Below are positions 11,346-19,286 of a DNA stretch of 38,458 bases, in pieces (within the stretch, counting starts at the first letter, position 1; each line of letters opens with the position of its first letter). Source of the DNA: Deltaproteobacteria bacterium Ga0077550 (GTDB lineage Bacteria; Myxococcota_A; Polyangia; Nannocystales; Nannocystaceae). The DNA lies in assembly GCA_001464385.1 (NCBI GenBank), contig LNFB01000140.1, positions 1-38,458 on the forward strand. The letters run 5' to 3'. A program made the translations under genes and the position numbers. The notes below the pieces were generated by a model, which was not told where the DNA came from, did no database searches, and saw only the letters and a list, made by a program, of their open reading frames with translations.

Positions 11346-12500
11346 TCATCCGGCGTGTCGTCGCGGCCGCGCGCGCAGCATGAACCCGAACAGCGCGATC
11401 CCGAGCCCGCCCAGCGCACCCACGCCGAGCAACCACGCGGGCCGGTCGGTGTGGGCGCGTCCGCAGACGGTGTACCACTGCGCGTGCTCGGCCGGCGGCG
11501 CTGCGCAGTCGAAGGTGAAGTCCTCGTCGAGATCCTCGGCGCACAGGTACTCGTAGCGGACCAGGCCCGCGATGTCCTTCGCCGGGACCTTGCACGGGCC
11601 GTAGGTCTGGTGCACGCCGGTCGCGACGTGGGTCGCCGGGTCGAACACGACCACGATCGTCATCAGCGTCGCGAAGTACACCGGCACCGCGGCGCGCAGC
11701 CAGCGATCGGCGATCGGCGCAGCAGCGTCGGCGTCGCGGCGCGGCCAGCCGCGCACGAGCACCGCGCCGTAGATCGCCACCACGGTGAACAGCCCGCGGA
11801 TCCCGGGCACGCCGCCGTCGAGCTGCTGCAGCGCGGTGAGCTGCACCATCATCACCGGCGTGCTGCAGGCCGCGACGATCGCCAGGGCCACGGCGAACCG
11901 ACGGGCGCCGGTGGTCGGCCGCGACCGACCCCAGTCGAGCAGCCACGCGAACGCGGCGACGAAGGTGATGACCCACATCGAGCTGCCGATCGGCGCGCCG
12001 AGCAGGCGGTGCGCGATGGGCAGGTCGGTGTCGTGCCACGTCCACCACAGGAACTTGGCGCCGACGATGTCGTAGGGCGCGTAGAACACGATCGCGAGCA
12101 GACCGGTCGCTGCGGCGCCGGCCCAGCGGCCGAGCCCGAGTCGCCGCACCGCGACCGTCGGCAGGTACATGAAGCACACGTAGACGCACGGGATGTACAG
12201 CGGCAGCCGCGGCGTCAGCATGATCGTCGCCTGGGCCTGCCAGAAGTTGTCCACCAGCGGCAACGCCATGAAGAAGAGGTCGTTCGCGGTGCCGGCGACG
12301 AGCGCCGCGATCCAGGTGAGGACGTGGTCGCGTCCGCATGCGCGCGCGTGGACGAGCGCGACGATCGCCAGCGCGATGAACATCCACTCCCCGACGAGGA
12401 ACGACGGCAGCACCGCCCACTGATCGGCGGGGGAGGTGAAGTGTCGCCACGGGAGCTCGGGGGCGAGGTCGAACGGCGAAGTGGCGAGCATCGTGGTCAT
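11346..12500 (-). CDS. Polytopic membrane protein, possibly DUF7802-like
   Basis: A 384-aa integral membrane protein with about eight to nine hydrophobic segments and an extracytoplasmic Cys-containing loop near residues 290-345. Distinctive conserved-looking motifs are DNFWQAQ, PYDIVGAK and WWTWHDTD, rich in Trp, His and Asp, which suggest a functional membrane site. From memory these resemble an uncharacterised family best known from nematodes and other animals (DUF7802), but I cannot verify that match. The ATG at 12500 follows the hydroxylase stop by 13 nt; a second in-frame ATG lies three codons on. Its place directly after the Rieske-SCP2 and hydroxylase genes suggests a role in the same lipid or sterol pathway, as enzyme, carrier or anchor. 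That is inference. Confidence 0.75.
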   Translation of the reverse strand: MTTMLATSPFDLAPELPWRHFTSPADQWAVLPSFLVGEWMFIALAIVALVHARACGRDHVLTWIAALVAGTANDLFFMALPLVDNFWQAQATIMLTPRLPLYIPCVYVCFMYLPTVAVRRLGLGRWAGAAATGLLAIVFYAPYDIVGAKFLWWTWHDTDLPIAHRLLGAPIGSSMWVITFVAAFAWLLDWGRSRPTTGARRFAVALAIVAACSTPVMMVQLTALQQLDGGVPGIRGLFTVVAIYGAVLVRGWPRRDADAAAPIADRWLRAAVPVYFATLMTIVVVFDPATHVATGVHQTYGPCKVPAKDIAGLVRYEYLCAEDLDEDFTFDCAAPPAEHAQWYTVCGRAHTDRPAWLLGVGALGGLGIALFGFMLRARPRRHAG

Positions 12501-12513
12501 GCGGGCATCGGGG

Positions 12514-13326
12514 TCAGTAGCGGACGTACCGCGGTCGACCCGAGGCGGCCCCGGTCGCCGGCTCGCCCTTGCCGCCGAACACCGCGTCGCCGTAGCGGCG
12601 ATCCTCGCGGCGCAGCGTGCCGTGCAGGCGATCCCAGAACATCAGGTGCTGGCCGAAGTTGCAGTGGAAGTGGACGTGGTGATCGTCGTGGTAGGTGCTC
12701 GGACCTTGCCATGGCCAGCGCGAGTGCAGCCGCACGCCGCTGTGGTCGATGATGTTGAACACCAGCACGTAGACGAACACCACCACGACCGACAGCCAGT
12801 GGAACGGGATCACGAACAGCGGCAAGAAGGTGACCGCCTGGAAGATCAGGAACTCGACCGGGTGCATCGCGGTGACCACGAACGGCGTGGTGGCGACGTA
12901 GCGGTGGTGCCAGCGGTGGACGTGGCGGAACACCAGCTTGGCGTGGAGCGCCCGGTGGGCGTAGTAGGCCAGGCCATCGATCAGCACGAACAGCAGGACG
13001 GTGCTGCCCAGGGTGTAGGCCCAGCCGTACGCCTCGACGTCGAAGTAGATCGGCGTGTCGAAGCCGTGGAGCAGGGCGTAGATGAACGTGCCCGAGATGG
13101 TGCCGCCGATGGCGAGGTTCATCGTGCTGAGGAACATCGCCTGACGCTGCTGGTCGGGGCGCAGGAACCGCTGCGGCTGGCACTTCCACGTCGCGGCGTC
13201 GTGGCGTCGCAGCACGTAGTAGCGCACGTGGTAGTAGCCGCCGACGATCCACAGGATCGCGATGCCCGCGAGCACCGAGACGACCACGAGGCCGGCCCAC
13301 GCGCCCCAGTCCACCGCCGCGATCAT
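12514..13326 (-). CDS. Fatty acid hydroxylase/sterol desaturase superfamily enzyme
   Basis: A 270-aa integral membrane di-iron enzyme. The superfamily hydroxylates or desaturates sterols, carotenoids and fatty acids using O2. The histidine clusters are all present: HRALH (124-128), HRWHH (137-141), an accessory His in IIDHSG (195) and HDDHH (213-217). Hydrophobic segments flank them (about residues 10-30, 66-88, 103-120 and 150-192). Its start overlaps the Rieske gene stop as ATGA (13323-13326), strongly implying joint expression. The neighbour's SCP2 domain makes a sterol the most likely substrate, for example C-5 desaturation or C-4/C-25-type oxidation. A fatty-acid or carotenoid substrate cannot be excluded. 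The C-terminal tail after residue 245 is basic and not conserved. Confidence 0.92.
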   Translation of the reverse strand: MIAAVDWGAWAGLVVVSVLAGIAILWIVGGYYHVRYYVLRRHDAATWKCQPQRFLRPDQQRQAMFLSTMNLAIGGTISGTFIYALLHGFDTPIYFDVEAYGWAYTLGSTVLLFVLIDGLAYYAHRALHAKLVFRHVHRWHHRYVATTPFVVTAMHPVEFLIFQAVTFLPLFVIPFHWLSVVVVFVYVLVFNIIDHSGVRLHSRWPWQGPSTYHDDHHVHFHCNFGQHLMFWDRLHGTLRREDRRYGDAVFGGKGEPATGAASGRPRYVRY

Positions 13327-14894
13327 GGCGCCAGCGTCCGCTCGAGCGGGAACAGCCGCTGCATCTTCATCGCCAGGCGCACCGGGCCGCGCAGGCGACC
13401 ACGGCCGGTGGAGAACGCGAGCGCGCCGTTCAACTCGCCGTTGATCATCTGCAGGTAATCGTCGCTCGACATCTCGATCGTGACGGTCGGCGATGCGTGG
13501 ACGCCGGTGGCCGTCTCGATGGTGCCGCGGCGCACCCGGGCGTAGTGCTCGCGCACCTTCGGGCCGTCGAGGCGCCACTGGAACACCGCCTCGAGATCGC
13601 CGGCCGCCTCGGGATCGAAGCGCCGCGCCAGCGTGTCGAAGTAGACGTCGACCGACGCGAAGCGCGGGCCCTGGGTCTTGGGTGGCGCCGCGGCTGGGGC
13701 CTTCACGTCGGCGGGGGGTGCGTCGTCCTCGGGCGCGGGGGCCGGCGCGGGGTTGGGGCTGCGGCGGGCGACGACGACGGGCACCAGGTCGCGGCGGATC
13801 TGCTCGAACACCAGCCGTGAGCGCGCGAGCACCCGGCGCACGCGATCGATCGCCGGCGCCGGCTCGATCCGCACCAGCCGCGGCGGGTCGGTCGTGGCCG
13901 CGGGCGTGGTGTACAGCCGCCGCGCCCACTTGCGATACGCGCCGATGGGACCGTCGCCCGCCGCGAGCAGCGGGCGATCGAGGTACGCCTTGTTCTCCCA
14001 GATCGGGAAGTCGCGCGGGAAGTCGGCGAGGAACGCGTCCCAGAACAGCTGGTCGATCTCGCGGGTGTACTCGGGATCGGGCATCTCGAAGGTGTTGCCC
14101 AGGGCGAAGATCGCGATGCGCTCGCGATCGATCGGCGTGGGGTGGATCCGCTGGCGCGTGCGGAGCCCCGCCGTGATCACGTAGGTGTTCGAGACGATGA
14201 CGCCCAGGCCGCGCAGCGTGACGTCGAGCTCGACCTCGTTGGTCTCGTCGGGCATGCCGACGGCCTGGCCGCTGGCCACGAGGTCGAGGACGACGCGCAT
14301 CCGGTCGCCGTCCTGTTCGACCGAGCGGACCGTCGTCGAGGTGACGTGGTGGATCGGGCCGAGGTGCGCGCAGTCGACGGTGTTCTCGGCGACCTCCTGC
14401 GGGTGCGAGCGGATCTCCCAGCGGACCGTGCGATTGGCGGTCCAGCCCCGCTCCTCGAGCGGGGGCAGGGGCTCGGGCGTCCGCGGCTCGCCGTCCGCGT
14501 CGGTGTCCGCGGTCGCGTCGTAGTGCACGAGGATGGTGCCGTTCTGCTCGAGGACCGGCCACGCGCGGACGCGGGCGCGCGGTGGGATCTTCGCCGCGTA
14601 GGGCACCTCGGCGCAGTGGCCGTCGCCGGCGAATTTCCACGCGTGGAACGGACAGCGCAGGCACTCGCCGTCGACCGTACCGCCGCCGAGGTGCGCGCCG
14701 AGGTGCGGACAGGTCTTGTCCAGCACGGCGACGACGCCGGTCTCGCTGCGATACGCGACGAGGTCGCGATCGAAGTAGTGCAGGGTCCGCACCTCCCCCG
14801 GCGCGAGATCGGTGGAGAACGCGACCACGTACCAGCCGCGCGGGAACGACGGAAACGGGAAACGAGCCGCCACGGTCTCGCAGGTTATCACCAT
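13323..14894 (-). CDS. Rieske non-haem iron oxygenase fused to SCP2 sterol-binding domain
   Basis: A 523-aa fusion. The Rieske 2Fe-2S domain has Cys62/His64 and Cys81/His84 (TCPHLG and CPFHAW). The catalytic domain has the mononuclear iron site in AENTVDCAHLGPIHH (Asp174, His177, His182). This arrangement resembles the DAF-36/Neverland cholesterol 7-desaturases and the bacterial 3-ketosteroid hydroxylases, all acting on steroids. A Pro/Ala-rich linker (about 370-412) leads to a C-terminal SCP2-like domain (about 415-518), a fold that binds sterols and other lipids. Separate ferredoxin/reductase partners would be needed and are not encoded nearby. The start ATG 14894 is placed just before the Rieske domain; a longer frame to 15107 lacks support. 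It overlaps the hydroxylase gene by ATGA and heads a five-gene run. Steroid oxidation is a strong inference; the exact position attacked is unknown. Confidence 0.9.
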   Translation of the reverse strand: MVITCETVAARFPFPSFPRGWYVVAFSTDLAPGEVRTLHYFDRDLVAYRSETGVVAVLDKTCPHLGAHLGGGTVDGECLRCPFHAWKFAGDGHCAEVPYAAKIPPRARVRAWPVLEQNGTILVHYDATADTDADGEPRTPEPLPPLEERGWTANRTVRWEIRSHPQEVAENTVDCAHLGPIHHVTSTTVRSVEQDGDRMRVVLDLVASGQAVGMPDETNEVELDVTLRGLGVIVSNTYVITAGLRTRQRIHPTPIDRERIAIFALGNTFEMPDPEYTREIDQLFWDAFLADFPRDFPIWENKAYLDRPLLAAGDGPIGAYRKWARRLYTTPAATTDPPRLVRIEPAPAIDRVRRVLARSRLVFEQIRRDLVPVVVARRSPNPAPAPAPEDDAPPADVKAPAAAPPKTQGPRFASVDVYFDTLARRFDPEAAGDLEAVFQWRLDGPKVREHYARVRRGTIETATGVHASPTVTIEMSSDDYLQMINGELNGALAFSTGRGRLRGPVRLAMKMQRLFPLERTLAP

Positions 14895-14996
14895 TGGCTC
14901 GCCCCGAGACCGCCGGGGCGCCGCAATCCCAGCGGGCGACTCGTGCGTGGGGCGAGCATGGCGTATGTTGTCGGTGTCCTCGGCACCCCAAACACG

Positions 14997-15218
14997 ATGA
15001 GCTTCGGTCGCAATCCCCACGTCGCGCGGGCCCTCGCCGCGCAGCAACGCGCCGAGGAGGCGTCCGATGATCCCACCCGCGAGCGCGCCCATCGGGAGGC
15101 CGCGCACGAGTGGGACCGCGCCGCGGCCCGCGAGAAGCCGGGCAAGCAGCGCGACGCCTACGGGGAGAACGCCGCGCGATCGCGGGCGCTCGCCGACGGC
15201 GAGCCCGTCGACGAGTGA
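14997..15218 (+). CDS. Small charged helical protein, unknown function
   Basis: A 73-aa soluble protein starting MSFGRNPHVARALAA, rich in Ala, Arg and Glu and predicted to be almost fully helical, perhaps a coiled coil. It has no signal peptide or transmembrane segment. From memory similar small proteins occur in other myxobacteria, without a known role. ATG 14997 is chosen; an in-frame ATG at 14958 would add 13 residues of less typical composition. It is divergent from the Rieske gene, with 102 bases between the two starts. Confidence 0.6.
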   Translation: MSFGRNPHVARALAAQQRAEEASDDPTRERAHREAAHEWDRAAAREKPGKQRDAYGENAARSRALADGEPVDE

Positions 15219-15237
15219 CGCAGCGCGTGCGCGCGGA

Positions 15238-16554
15238 CTACTCCGGCTTCGCGGGCTCGGCCTTCGCGGGCTCGGCCTTCGCGGGCTCTGCCTTCGCGGG
15301 CTCCGCCTCCGCGGGCTCCGCCGCCGGCACCGTCGGCGCCGTGAAGACGCCGAGGGCGGCGAGCAGCTCGAGGCCGTTGTCGTAGCGCCACGACTCGGCG
15401 ACCTTGCCGTCCTCGATCCGCACGAGCTCGGCGACGCCGAGGTCGACCGCCTTCTTCGTGGCGACCAGCGGCCCCAGCGGCCCCTTCTGCGTGCCCTTGG
15501 CGCGGGAGAAGACCACCGCCCACCCCGGCCCGAACGACGTGACGTCCTCGACGGTGTGCGACATGTTCGGGAACGCGGTGAAGAACGCGTCGTGGCTCGC
15601 GGCGTGCGCCTCGGGGGTGCCGAGATCGGTGGCCGTGCGCGCGTCGTGCTGCACGAAGCCCGCGGTGCACAGCTTGGTGCTGCACTGCTTCCAGCGCTTC
15701 TTGCCTGCGCCGTTGAGCGCGGTCAGCAGCTTCACCGCGGCCGCGTCCTCGTCGCCCCCGATGAGCTCGGGCGCCCCGGTCGGGACGTCCGGGATCGGCG
15801 GCGTCGGCATGCCCTCGAGTTTCCCCGCCATCTTTCCCATTTGGGCGAGGATCGTCGCCTCGTCGTACACGACGCGCACGCGCTGGGCCTTGCCCGTCGC
15901 CGCGTCGTGCCAGATGAACGCGAGCACCTCGGTGCCCACGGGCTTCTCGGTCGCCGCGATGCCGCGGAAGTTGCCGAGGTGCGTCCCGGTGAGCACGACC
16001 TGCATCACCACGAGGTCGCCGTGGTGGAAGATGCGACGCGCGTGCAGCTTCATGTCGGGGATCGCGATGAGCAGATCCTCCCAGCGCGCCATCACGGCGG
16101 CCTTGCCGACCGACGGCTTCTCGAGCGGCGAGCCGACGGCGTCCCAGGTGATGTCGGGGGCGAAGTTGGCGACGATGGGATCGATGTTGCCGGCACGGAA
16201 CGCCTCGAGCCCCTGCACGAACCACTCGGGGGTGCCGGGCTTCGCGTCGACGACGACCGGCGTCGCGTCGCGCGACGCAGCGAACGCCGCGATCGCCTTC
16301 TCGGCGGCGGGGTCGTCGGCCTTGCCGCGGGGCTCGCGACCGTCGGCCTCGGCCTTCGCGTCGGCCTTTGCGTCCGCCTTCGCGCTGGCCTTCGCGTCGG
16401 GCTTCGCGTCGGGCTTCGCGTCGGATTTCGCCGGCGGCTTTGCGTCGGCCTTGGCGGACTTGGGGCCGGGGACCGGCCCGGGCTCGCCCCGATCGCAGGC
16501 GGGGAGCAGCAGGGACAGCGCGAGGGTGGCGAGGAGCGGGGACGTCGTGCGCAT
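15238..16554 (-). CDS. Lipoprotein with two SnoaL-like domains
   Basis: A 438-aa lipoprotein (lipobox LLPAC near residue 20). A low-complexity Ala/Lys/Asp linker follows (about residues 33-70), then two copies of a SnoaL/NTF2-like fold: the first around VQGLEAFRAGNIDPIVANF to VRVVYDEATILAQMG, the second around AHAASHDAFFTAFPNMSHT to KVAESWRYDNGLELLAALG. It ends in an Ala/Glu/Pro/Lys repeat tail. SnoaL-like folds include cyclases, isomerases and non-catalytic ligand binders, so catalysis cannot be assumed. The start ATG 16554 has a CAGGTGA ribosome-binding site with good spacing. It is divergent from the DUF2147 gene. Both repetitive linkers are built from nucleotide tandem repeats, listed separately. 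Confidence 0.82.
   Translation of the reverse strand: MRTTSPLLATLALSLLLPACDRGEPGPVPGPKSAKADAKPPAKSDAKPDAKPDAKASAKADAKADAKAEADGREPRGKADDPAAEKAIAAFAASRDATPVVVDAKPGTPEWFVQGLEAFRAGNIDPIVANFAPDITWDAVGSPLEKPSVGKAAVMARWEDLLIAIPDMKLHARRIFHHGDLVVMQVVLTGTHLGNFRGIAATEKPVGTEVLAFIWHDAATGKAQRVRVVYDEATILAQMGKMAGKLEGMPTPPIPDVPTGAPELIGGDEDAAAVKLLTALNGAGKKRWKQCSTKLCTAGFVQHDARTATDLGTPEAHAASHDAFFTAFPNMSHTVEDVTSFGPGWAVVFSRAKGTQKGPLGPLVATKKAVDLGVAELVRIEDGKVAESWRYDNGLELLAALGVFTAPTVPAAEPAEAEPAKAEPAKAEPAKAEPAKPE
15248..15322. repeat. 15-nt tandem repeat, five units, in the SnoaL lipoprotein gene
   Basis: Five contiguous 15-base units (TTCGCGGGCTCGGCC and variants) encode the C-terminal Ala/Glu/Pro/Lys pentapeptide repeats on the minus strand. 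The first units are nearly identical and units 4-5 are diverged. The array preserves the reading frame, so copy number may vary without breaking the gene. Confidence 0.9.
16351..16458. repeat. 12-nt tandem repeat, about nine units, in the SnoaL lipoprotein gene
   Basis: About nine imperfect 12-base units (GGCCTTCGCGTC and variants) encode Asp-Ala-Lys-Ala/Pro tetrapeptides after the lipobox on the minus strand. They probably form a flexible tether between membrane anchor and folded domains. The length is a multiple of three, keeping frame. Confidence 0.85.
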
Positions 16555-16693
16555 GGGATTCACCTGGGGCAACCGTCCGTGTACCACGCAGCGTGGGCGG
16601 GGGCGCGGGGAAAATCCTGCGCTAGGAGCCCGTGCTGACCGCTGCACGACGGGTCCGCGACCTGTGCTACATCGGTAGCGGAGACGCTCGACG

Positions 16694-17155
16694 ATGCCCC
16701 AGCAATCCACCTCGCGCCCCGGTCGCTTCCATCGCCTCGGTCTGCTGGCCGCCTTGCCTGCGCTGGTGTTCTTCACCGCGCCCACGATCGAGGCCGATGA
16801 CACGCCCGTCGGCGTCTGGAAGACGATCGACGACGAAACCGGCGAGGCCAAGTCGCAGGTCAAGATCTACGAGAGCAACGGCAAGCTCCGCGGCAAGATC
16901 ATCAAGCTGTACAAGAACCCCGACGCGCTCTGTACCGAGTGCGAGGGCGAGGACTACAACACGCCGATCCTCGGGATGACGATCATGTGGGGCCTCGAGC
17001 AGGACGACGACGAATGGGTCGACGGCCGAATCTTCGATCCGAAGAAGGGCAAGACCTACAACTGCAAGATCTGGCTCGAGGACAACGGCGATCTGAAGGT
17101 CCGCGGATCCGCGGGGCCGTTCTATCGCACGCAGACCTGGCACCGCGTCGAGTAG
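16694..17155 (+). CDS. DUF2147 family secreted protein
   Basis: A 153-aa protein with an N-terminal signal peptide (hydrophobic stretch LGLLAALPALVFFTAP, cleavage likely near residue 35) followed by a DUF2147 lipocalin-like beta-barrel. Diagnostic segments are PVGVWKTIDDETGEAKS, VKIYESNGKLRGKI, DYNTPILGMTIMWGL, KTYNCKIWLEDNGDLKVRG and a terminal TWHRVE. Members are periplasmic or exported and presumed to bind a small ligand; function is not established. ATG 16694 has a GGAG-type ribosome-binding site about 10 bases upstream. It stands alone on the plus strand, followed by a hairpin. Confidence 0.9.
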   Translation: MPQQSTSRPGRFHRLGLLAALPALVFFTAPTIEADDTPVGVWKTIDDETGEAKSQVKIYESNGKLRGKIIKLYKNPDALCTECEGEDYNTPILGMTIMWGLEQDDDEWVDGRIFDPKKGKTYNCKIWLEDNGDLKVRGSAGPFYRTQTWHRVE

Positions 17156-17172
17156 TGTCCCTCCCGCGGGTC

Positions 17173-17197
17173 GACCGGTCCGAGGATTCGGCCGGTC
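17173..17197 (+). terminator. Hairpin after the DUF2147 gene
   Basis: The arms GACCGG-T-CCGA and TCGG-CCGGTC form a ten-pair stem with one bulged T and a GGAT loop, 17 bases after the DUF2147 stop. No T-run follows, so intrinsic termination is uncertain. Confidence 0.35.
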
Positions 17198-17268
17198 GGC
17201 CAAGGGTTAGTCCGTAGGCGAGCGGTTGCACGCATCGGGGCCGAGCCCCATGAAGCAATCGAACCGCC

Positions 17269-18480
17269 ATGACGTACCCCACGCGCAGCTCTGTTTCCCT
17301 CGATCGCGTTGCGCCGCGATCCGAAACTCTTCCAACCACCTCACCTACATTCTCTGGGCCCACTCGACCGACGCGCCTGCGTCACCTCGCCCTGCTCGCA
17401 CCGCTCGCGCTCGCGGCCTGCGACGGCGAGCCCGATCCCGTTCATGACCCGACGTTCCGCCATGGACACGGCGGTGGGAACAACGGCCCCAACGTGCCGC
17501 TGCCGGGCCCCGATGGCTGGGGCTCGGACGACGAGCGGGGCAATGGCAACACGATGGGCGCGGCGACGCTGCAGCGTTGCGCCGATCTCATGGGCCACCG
17601 CAAGGCGCGGCTGTACGAGACCTCGCACGAGCTCTCGTCGACGATGCCGCAGGCGCTGTTCGGCGACGCGCCGGTCGACCTCGAGTGGTTGCCGACCCTC
17701 GGTCTGCCCTTCGTCGCGCAGGTCGCCAACGGCGAGATCTACAGCGGCGGCCTCGGCTCGCAGGGCACGCAGTTCGACGCCCTCGGCCACTTCGGTGTGC
17801 TGCCGGCGCCGTGGAATCCATACGTGGACGCGACGGTGCCGACCGCGGGCGCGACCTACTACAACGGGTTCACCCAGGCGCAGGTGAAGCCCGCGGCGAA
17901 CGGACCCATGGCGCACCTCGGCGTCGAGAACGCCCCGCCGATCCTGACCTCAGCGGTGTTGCTCGACATGAAGGAGCTCCTCGGTCGCGGCATGGAGGCG
18001 GGCGAGCTCATCGACGCCGACATGATCGACCAGGCGCTCGACGCCGCTGGCCTGCAGCACCGCGGCATCAAGCCCGGCGACGCCGTGTACCTGCGCACCG
18101 GGTGGGGCGAGCGGTGGGTCGACCCCGAGCCGTCGCCGGACTACTACCTCGCCGGTCCGGGCCTGTCGTACGACGCCGCGGTGCGCCTCGCCGAGGATGT
18201 CCCGGTGCTCGTCGGCCTCGACAACCCGTTCACCGACGCGTTCGTGCCGTGCGAGCTCACCGGTGAGTGCGCGCCGCCGGATGCCAGCGTCCCGGGCTCG
18301 CCGCTGCCGGTGCACCAGGCGAACCTCGTGGAGTTCGGGATCCACCAGATCCAGAACCTCGATCTGACCGCGGCCGCCGACGACGACGTGGCGCTGGGCT
18401 GCGCGGTGGTGCTGCCGCTGCGCCTGCGCGGTGCCGCGGGCTCGCCGGTGCGAACGGTGCTGATCGGTCGCCCGCGCTGA
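17269..18480 (+). CDS. Cyclase-family (kynurenine formamidase-like) lipoprotein
   Basis: A 403-aa protein with a long N-terminal leader, a hydrophobic stretch and a lipobox (LALAAC, Cys about residue 50), then a His/Gly-rich spacer and a putative metal-dependent cyclase domain (about residues 110-400). The family signature HxGTHxDxxxHF appears as GSQGTQFDALGHFG, so two canonical metal-ligand histidines are replaced by Gln while Asp and the last His remain. Activity may be lost or altered. Other family-like segments are TSAVLLDMKELLG, KPGDAVYLRTGWGERW and PVHQANLVEFGI. Family members hydrolyse N-formylkynurenine, isatin or related amides, normally in the cytoplasm, so a lipid-anchored member is unusual. 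The start at 17269 is the only plausible ATG before the lipobox. Confidence 0.82.
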   Translation: MTYPTRSSVSLDRVAPRSETLPTTSPTFSGPTRPTRLRHLALLAPLALAACDGEPDPVHDPTFRHGHGGGNNGPNVPLPGPDGWGSDDERGNGNTMGAATLQRCADLMGHRKARLYETSHELSSTMPQALFGDAPVDLEWLPTLGLPFVAQVANGEIYSGGLGSQGTQFDALGHFGVLPAPWNPYVDATVPTAGATYYNGFTQAQVKPAANGPMAHLGVENAPPILTSAVLLDMKELLGRGMEAGELIDADMIDQALDAAGLQHRGIKPGDAVYLRTGWGERWVDPEPSPDYYLAGPGLSYDAAVRLAEDVPVLVGLDNPFTDAFVPCELTGECAPPDASVPGSPLPVHQANLVEFGIHQIQNLDLTAAADDDVALGCAVVLPLRLRGAAGSPVRTVLIGRPR

Positions 18481-18483
18481 CGT

Positions 18484-19125
18484 CTACGGCACGTAGGTCT
18501 CCGCGAGCCCCGTCGCCATCTGTCGCGCCGCGGCGATCGGCGCCTGATCGCAGAACGTCGTGCTCGTGTCGTGGGTGACGCCGTCGACCACGGCGGTCAT
18601 CGACTCGAAGATGTCTGATGGCGGATCGCAGGCCGGGTCGGGGCCGTCGAGGAGGGCCAGCAGCGCGGGGTCCGAGAAGATCGCGGCGGCCTCGGTGAGG
18701 TCCCCGTCGGAGATCGCGGCCTCGACGACGGTGTCCTCGACGTCGCCGAAGGTCTCGACCCGCAGCGTGCCGTCGGCGAGCAGCTCGATGAAGCCGTCGC
18801 AGTCGGCCTCGGGGGGGCAAGGCCCCGCCGCCGAATCGAGGCGGAAGCGCTCGAACGTGCCGAGCTCGCCGGTGGTCGAGCCGCCATCGGTCGTGTCGAC
18901 GCCCGTGCTGCCCGTGGTCGTGTCGGCGCCCGAGGTGCCCGAGGTGCCGCCCGAGCTCGAGGTCTCGGACGACGTCACGCCGGTCGAGCCGCCGCTGCTG
19001 CCCTCCGAGGTGCCCGTCGTGGCGGTGGTGCCGGTCGTGCCGGTGCCGCCATCGGAGGCATCGTCGCCACACGCGCCGAGGGCGAGGACCAGGAGCGGCA
19101 GGACGACGTGGAGGCGTAGGTGCAT
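18484..19125 (-). CDS. Ser/Thr/Gly-rich lipoprotein, unknown function
   Basis: A 213-aa lipoprotein (lipobox LALGAC, Cys19) with a Thr/Ser/Gly-rich linker (about residues 22-85) of the sort common in myxobacterial surface lipoproteins. A compact C-terminal domain (about 88-213) has four Cys residues (CPPEADC, DPACD and TFCDQ), likely forming disulfides. The domain begins GTFERFRLDSAAGPCPP and contains an FIELLADGTLRVE strand pair; no family is recognised. ATG 19125 is chosen over the GTG at 19143 because it directly precedes the signal sequence. It is convergent with the cyclase-family gene, with three bases between the stop codons. Confidence 0.78.
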   Translation of the reverse strand: MHLRLHVVLPLLVLALGACGDDASDGGTGTTGTTATTGTSEGSSGGSTGVTSSETSSSGGTSGTSGADTTTGSTGVDTTDGGSTTGELGTFERFRLDSAAGPCPPEADCDGFIELLADGTLRVETFGDVEDTVVEAAISDGDLTEAAAIFSDPALLALLDGPDPACDPPSDIFESMTAVVDGVTHDTSTTFCDQAPIAAARQMATGLAETYVP

Positions 19126-19286
19126 CGGTGGAGGCTGCGGCACGCGGGCGCACCTGTCGACCGAAACCCCTGCGCGGGCGGCCCCGCGTTCACGCGGCTT
19201 TCACCGAGCTTTCGCGGACGTGCGACCTGCGTGCGACGGGTCGTCCACGCCGCCGTGGTCTGCTCCTTCCGAGAAACGAGGAGCGA

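Noticed and set aside
17250..17447. Short plus-strand frame starting 19 bases before the cyclase-family gene
   Set aside because: Overlaps the lipoprotein gene in another frame and becomes Arg-rich; the cyclase frame has the signal peptide and domain.
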